Assembly: GCA_015231685.1 (NCBI GenBank)
Contig: JADGBA010000016.1
Location: forward strand, 1-14,554
Length of the DNA stretch: 14,554 bases
Reading direction: 5' to 3'
Source of the DNA: Candidatus Omnitrophota bacterium
GTDB lineage: Bacteria > Omnitrophota > Gorgyraeia > 2-02-FULL-51-18 > JAGOUK01
The position numbers were made by a program, and so were the translations under genes. Positions 13,801-14,554 of this stretch are shown here, piece after piece (the stretch's first letter is position 1; every line of letters begins with the position of its first letter). The notes below the pieces were generated by a model, which did not search any database, was not told the DNA's origin, and was given only the letters and a program-made list of their open reading frames with translations.

Positions 13801-14554
13801 GCGCGCCTTGGGAAGAATGTGTTCGACAAAAAAATCGATATCCTCCGCAGTCCGGATTCTGGGAATCATCACCTTGAGCGGTCCGGGGTTCCCTCGGGAT
13901 AACTGTCCCTCTCTCTCCAAAAAAATCGACGCCATCTGCGAAGCCAGCAGGTGCTGGCCGATCTTTGTTTTATAAAAATCAAAATCCGAAACATCTTCCA
14001 GCCCTCCGAGCAGACCCAGATCCGGATGCGCCCTGTCCACCTTGAAAAGCTTCTTCAAAAACTCAGGGTTCTTGTCCATGCGCAGATCCAGCGTCCTCAA
14101 AGTGTACTCTTTGCCTTCATGGGCCTGGCGCTCCATCGCCTCGCGATACGTCTGGGCCAGTTCATAAGTGAGCAGGTCCCGGGCGGTCATTCGTTCCTGG
14201 TCGGACCGCGCCTGTGCGAAACGGTCCAGAAACTGGTGCATGACCGCCTCCGTCATCGCGGCCCAAATCTCCGTTCGGACCAACCCCACGCCGTCCGCGC
14301 CGAGGGATTCGAGATCCGCGGTGCTCTCCAGCGAGCTGTTGGCCAGCACCGGGAACGGAGTAGGCTCCCAATCTTCCGAAAGCGCCATGTCACGCTCAAG
14401 AACACCCTTGAGACGGAACCACTCCATGAGCGCCAGCGTCTCGTCGGTCGGATTAGCGATCGCCTCGTATGCGCCCCCCGAATCCCCCACAGGCATCAAG
14501 ACAACATCGTTATTCAGCTCGAGGCGCTCCAGAGCCCGGCGCCCTTCCTCATCA
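7201..14554 (-). CDS. Giant multidomain protein: PTS enzyme I-like, HPr-like and histidine kinase (5' end off window)
   Basis: One open frame runs from the right edge to the TAG at 7203-7201, at least 2,450 residues, with no stop anywhere. Residue numbers here and below count from the TTG at 14499, which I do not take as the real start: the frame is open beyond it and the PTS domain is incomplete there. Domains in order: enzyme I C-terminal PEP-binding barrel (about 45-400), an acidic linker (410-490), HPr-like domain (496-615), possible GNAT-like domain (640-800), unrecognised helical region (800-1370), histidine-kinase core (1375-1658), second helical region (1659-2100), repeat-bearing linker (2165-2226) and an unrecognised alpha/beta C-terminus (2230-2432). 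I see no membrane helix or signal peptide in this part, so a soluble protein is likely. It may sense PEP or sugar status by phospho-relay; that is inference. The next gene starts 34 nt downstream. Confidence 0.9.
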   Translation of the reverse strand, partial: DEEGRRALERLELNNDVVLMPVGDSGGAYEAIANPTDETLALMEWFRLKGVLERDMALSEDWEPTPFPVLANSSLESTADLESLGADGVGLVRTEIWAAMTEAVMHQFLDRFAQARSDQERMTARDLLTYELAQTYREAMERQAHEGKEYTLRTLDLRMDKNPEFLKKLFKVDRAHPDLGLLGGLEDVSDFDFYKTKIGQHLLASQMASIFLEREGQLSRGNPGPLKVMIPRIRTAEDIDFFVEHILPKARGIVEQKLKTQAVREAEQSITFGAMIETAEALRDRKRIIAHPFCKFFSIGTNDLTAEILAAQIREVTGAQSVAPIDRDDPHFAEAFTVLNAAVLAECDAFVADVGEHNRSQGEGKAVGFCGQIAGSGKFALFVYALQKRHGIPVYLSVAPDQIAMSKFVLRRAEQLEDRDVVEIFENPRPATDRAASAMAEDLVLKSAEYHQQVTVPFEARREEVVGTPSDAGANRPASVLTDHEVKADEPETVQNGKPEEAVRPNIVREDEVLRAYRIGWTEGAHIRAATALYNVLLKAREPNQSPEMQRKFEALREKYPDVYPDVTVKIIRNYGTAAEEPFSIYEDGVFNVLGVTMMGLAEGEEVVLSVKGPGADGVARMLEREDVVEFHEFGEMENPRVLEPLDPMPESGARIVSGTRLTPTFRQGVDRFFEEGYWIEFEPLDPTARITKMRNDRPLFRVLVKHAAGAEAFSDGQAEGFFYILESDSTAPLPPLRLEHLFPSLPPRSGLGRTAIGLALLLLQREKQTARVFRVTDGEPEVASLTRLRDFEVKDAGWTTAQWGGDDQRVNLEGIIPAKVDSEWMASALERNMFNRQLAVEDAVGSRVSLRGRQLAYQKAKLEALEMMPLWEEARAAEDSSFYMHQGSMYFMDMDRSGDQEYDSLENPKRKLGDILKRGARRNPSSLTPREQGLIRSLLLEAYDRKLKWQDRGIAWTLYSTTLESSSLRGSKRIRGAIYGAVWDMVHAQGDVNSPFDPGRVASHWYWLCSEYLPGTTERFQEALLALSDMFWLDAIPQIFRHQKGSLRRAWNARKYLSVMGAGSIQNLEDAERSALMEALARDFRVPVQDLMDAAFPEEFQSSGSRNADRQEEDERLSPQDDPSHVFYVDPDAPVGSPGESRTSVYYRDFATAQLAILGVQSQLAVKMFLGRSVDFSKSVVECIGAYRRALNLSAEDGNLEGFVAFMNASPRDPAVIGIEAHYREARGVVTDILDRRFVDLVGLNAMIRAFLETEGTELGKPVEAFTFGEVLGIVNRVMTDIYRRHLVPKSTSQGRMIDVLWKTIEQEMEDSAQNGTYDNVLRLTELRLLLARKSGHFGRDNLEYTRLYLAVHEARNLGGMLEVIESQYAADSAEGSRMSENDVVDLDRGVIRDERVEDVIHDLANMFSAFTSLEYGAYELIDDPGLDTEGRKALERFFGEGGLSDLLEGINDLKDRQSAVSSAELKVFLRRAGAGFTAERLQAAEDALMRSPVFGELDEEYRGYLIRALRMGDVIRSVSAYFLEESESEPADIDVGRFLDSLSRLSRKWKGRVSVVSSEPRMDVRLRTVEFMRIMMNLLVNAAEASKDTEEPIVIDVGWSNRPGYLRVGVRDQGVGMAETVRRRIFEPGFTTKSDQGGTGRGLAIVKELVGSLGGLIHVESAPGEGTLFVVELPEEPSAAVTLRQAGSRFSTYRDWVLGALQRIQDYREFVMLPKMEGFESDDSELFGRLEAMLDGVEGELAAASVALEPVSDYNPAVALNHLGAARDRAEAFKEFLESDDGAMNLYSEDAASWVSEIDWIRHVLDYAVSGDLTRRMRMRRPAQLEFDDRIEDLARILNQIWDRTDAFDHPVAVIGIDEVLTNHLTADPDLNAPGLRDLVRHLPFSVLRDGFETDETLVTRLQRLRDTFDQSIMPVIQDEAVPLATPEEREALAQIRADIQRTLHTIKNQMIGDNAQSGVWTQLRYLSVAQIYLSRAIGNLYEEMRGVSNNDDERDELETRIHGALSLSGRLQALMVRVMRSSMAAEGREGSSDSDIDIEDVNVVAIDVGRLAGEAAAEFPLLMSEHDAQMQVVVSNLKELSARLNQRLGRPPYGSSGSRAAEDEAERPLNTLVYAGPDNLSEREEHILKELAPARRRLRPDQHDLLLAADLDGYSYSVRVGVQEIEFFDGPDPEAAISIGSFELPGTGSTGILGQSQIDLWAGTPEPVLAVVPEESPLKGGEFERSGTGSGGDLGLSQTESQTARMAGRLLRRMREGSRFAEVVPCVSYMHESFFEGLSDGERQEVKEIFEGMSRGASEAGLDVRFESFEGAPRMESGKKGVVIVPADLWESGQISVPDGVTVFAIEAGDGAVDYVLPQLLAVHLGLSAAIDGDASAAKKWLEDTAMPRSRIGLEISENDVGLHQFFRGGAAAVKIVIGNALKRAYPTAAEAIERARIAADSIDWSA
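7815..7838. repeat. 12-bp tandem duplication at the edge of REP-like copy 1
   Basis: ctgtttgggact (7815-7826) is followed directly by ctgtttgggaca (7827-7838), 11 of 12 identical. The second unit contains the left half of the palindrome of copy 1. On the protein it gives the doubled S-Q-T in LSQTESQTA. It looks like a short target-site or slippage duplication. Confidence 0.7.
7830..7884. repeat. In-frame REP-like palindromic element, copy 1
   Basis: A perfect 8+1+8 palindrome tttgggacagtcccaaa (7830-7846) is followed by a conserved tgagcctgtccccg (7855-7868). The 55-nt unit matches copy 2 at 7953-8007 without gaps at 44 of 55 bases. Read on the minus strand it encodes residues 2206-2224 of the giant protein (GEFERSGTGSGGDLGLSQT) and keeps the frame. 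Confidence 0.85.
7891..7907. repeat. 17-nt perfect palindrome between the two REP-like copies
   Basis: cagaggagactcctctg is a perfect 8+1+8 inverted repeat, unrelated in sequence to the flanking elements. Its centre (7899) is 61 nt from the centre of copy 1 (7838) and 62 nt from that of copy 2 (7961). It encodes part of PEESPL in the linker. Confidence 0.75.
7953..8007. repeat. In-frame REP-like palindromic element, copy 2
   Basis: Second copy of the element: palindrome tttgggactgtcccaaa (7953-7969), then tgagcctgtccccg (7978-7991). It lies exactly 123 nt (41 codons) from copy 1, so both copies are read in the same phase. It encodes residues 2165-2183 (GSFELPGTGSTGILGQSQI), visibly similar to the peptide of copy 1. 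Confidence 0.85.
8200..9525 (-). other. Second unrecognised helical region of the giant protein
   Basis: Residues about 1659-2100. Long amphipathic, acidic helices (for example LFGRLEAMLDGVEGELAAAS near 1710-1729), with no motif I can name. A YGSSGSRAAEDEAERP linker closes the region at 2078-2093, resembling the FQSSGSRNADRQEEDERL linker at 1083-1100. Confidence 0.4.
9526..10377 (-). other. Domain: histidine kinase core (HisKA-like plus HATPase_c)
   Basis: Residues about 1375-1658. The H-box is VIHDLANMFSAF (1383-1394) with candidate phospho-acceptor H1385 (codon 10347-10345). The ATPase domain has every expected box: N-box RIMMNLLVNAAEAS (1557-1570, N1565), G1 box RDQGVGM (1595-1601), F-box IFEPGFTTK (1609-1617) and G2 box GGTGRGLAIVKELVGSLGG (1621-1639), then a final IHVESAPGEGTLFVVELP strand pair. 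It looks catalytically competent. No receiver domain follows in this protein, and no response regulator gene lies in the window. Confidence 0.93.
10378..12099 (-). other. Unrecognised helical region of the giant protein
   Basis: Residues about 800-1374. Predominantly helical sequence rich in Arg, Glu and aromatic residues (for example WDMVHAQG near 966 and SHWYWLCSEYLPG near 986), split by an acidic, Ser/Pro-rich linker at about 1084-1126. I recognise no family. It could be a sensory or scaffold segment for the kinase core that follows, but nothing in the sequence proves it. Confidence 0.4.
12100..12582 (-). other. Domain: possible GNAT-like fold
   Basis: Residues about 640-800. EGFFYILES (702-710), then LRLEHLFPSLPP and RSGLGRTAIGLALLLLQREK (731-750), followed by a beta-like ARVFRVT, resemble the acetyl-CoA-binding motif A of GNAT acetyltransferases (R-x-x-G-x-G/A and a helix). 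The match rests on one motif and predicted strand order, so the call is tentative; it might be a degenerate, non-catalytic module. Confidence 0.35.
12655..13014 (-). other. Domain: HPr-like with retained active-site His
   Basis: Residues about 496-615. EGAHIRAATAL (505-515) aligns with the HPr active-site helix G-L-H-A-R-P-A, making H508 the candidate phospho-acceptor (His15) and R510 the Arg17 equivalent; Pro18 is Ala. GVTMMGLAEGEEVVLSVKGP (577-596) matches the second half of HPr, with T579 near the regulatory Ser46. About 71 residues separate H508 and T579 against 31 in ordinary HPr, so an insert of about 40 residues lengthens the first helix. Position just after an enzyme I-like domain strengthens the call. 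Confidence 0.7.
13300..14367 (-). other. Domain: PTS enzyme I C-terminal PEP-binding barrel
   Basis: Residues about 45-400 of the giant protein match PEP_utilizers_C (enzyme I, PtsI/PtsP). Motifs: GVGLVRTE (70-77; R75 corresponds to E. coli R296), LRTLD (134-138; R135 to R332), MIPRI (211-215), MIET (257-260; E259 to E431), FFSIGTNDLT (278-287; N284 and D285 to N454/D455) and GFCGQIAG (350-357; C352 to catalytic C502). The E. coli R358 region, normally L-G-W-R, reads L-G-L-L, and the position of R465 is Ile with an Arg beside it. The swivelling phospho-His domain should lie off the window. Correspondences are from memory of the family, not a computed alignment. Confidence 0.85.

Noticed and set aside
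14494..14499. TTG/ATG pair as the true start of the giant gene
   Set aside because: The frame continues open to the window edge with sensible sequence, and the enzyme I domain would lack its N-terminal half.

Overview
The window reads as a chromosomal segment of a moderately GC-rich diderm (Gram-negative-type) bacterium. Genes for an LPS-assembly lipoprotein (LptE), a BamD-like outer-membrane assembly factor and MurJ imply an outer membrane and peptidoglycan. A protein of more than 2,450 residues, together with the style of the BamD and LptE homologues, recalls Candidatus Omnitrophota or a related PVC-type lineage. That placement is inference; no rRNA or tRNA gene is present to test it.

Layout, left to right. 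Positions 1-1106 (-) hold the N-terminal 368 codons of murJ, whose 3' end lies off the window. Divergent from it, rpsT (ribosomal protein S20, TTG start, 1143-1412, +) is the only plus-strand gene and has its own sigma70-type promoter overlapping the murJ start codon. From there to the right end all genes are on the minus strand and tightly packed. In transcription order they are: a giant multidomain gene (7201-14554, 5' end off the window), a divergent QueC-like gene (6459-7166), comEC (4054-6462), a bamD-like gene (2901-4019), lptE (2345-2899) and holA (1389-2351). Overlaps of 4 nt (queC-like/comEC) and 7 nt (lptE/holA) and a 1-nt gap (bamD/lptE) suggest translational coupling. The 34-nt gaps before the queC-like gene and before bamD each carry a -10-like hexamer exactly 8 nt from the start codon with no Shine-Dalgarno sequence, which suggests leaderless mRNAs.

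The giant protein is the most unusual object. It carries a PTS enzyme-I-type PEP-binding barrel, an HPr-like domain that keeps a candidate phospho-acceptor His, a possible GNAT-like domain, long unrecognised helical stretches, a well-formed histidine-kinase ATPase domain, and a C-terminal domain I do not recognise. Near its C-terminus the coding sequence is interrupted by two in-frame copies (44 of 55 bases identical) of a palindromic REP-like element, with a third unrelated 17-nt palindrome midway between them. The remaining genes serve envelope biogenesis (murJ, lptE, bamD), DNA uptake (comEC), replication (holA) and translation (rpsT). There is no gene-free stretch longer than 40 nt, and no CRISPR array, tRNA, rRNA, transposase gene or convincing intrinsic terminator was seen.
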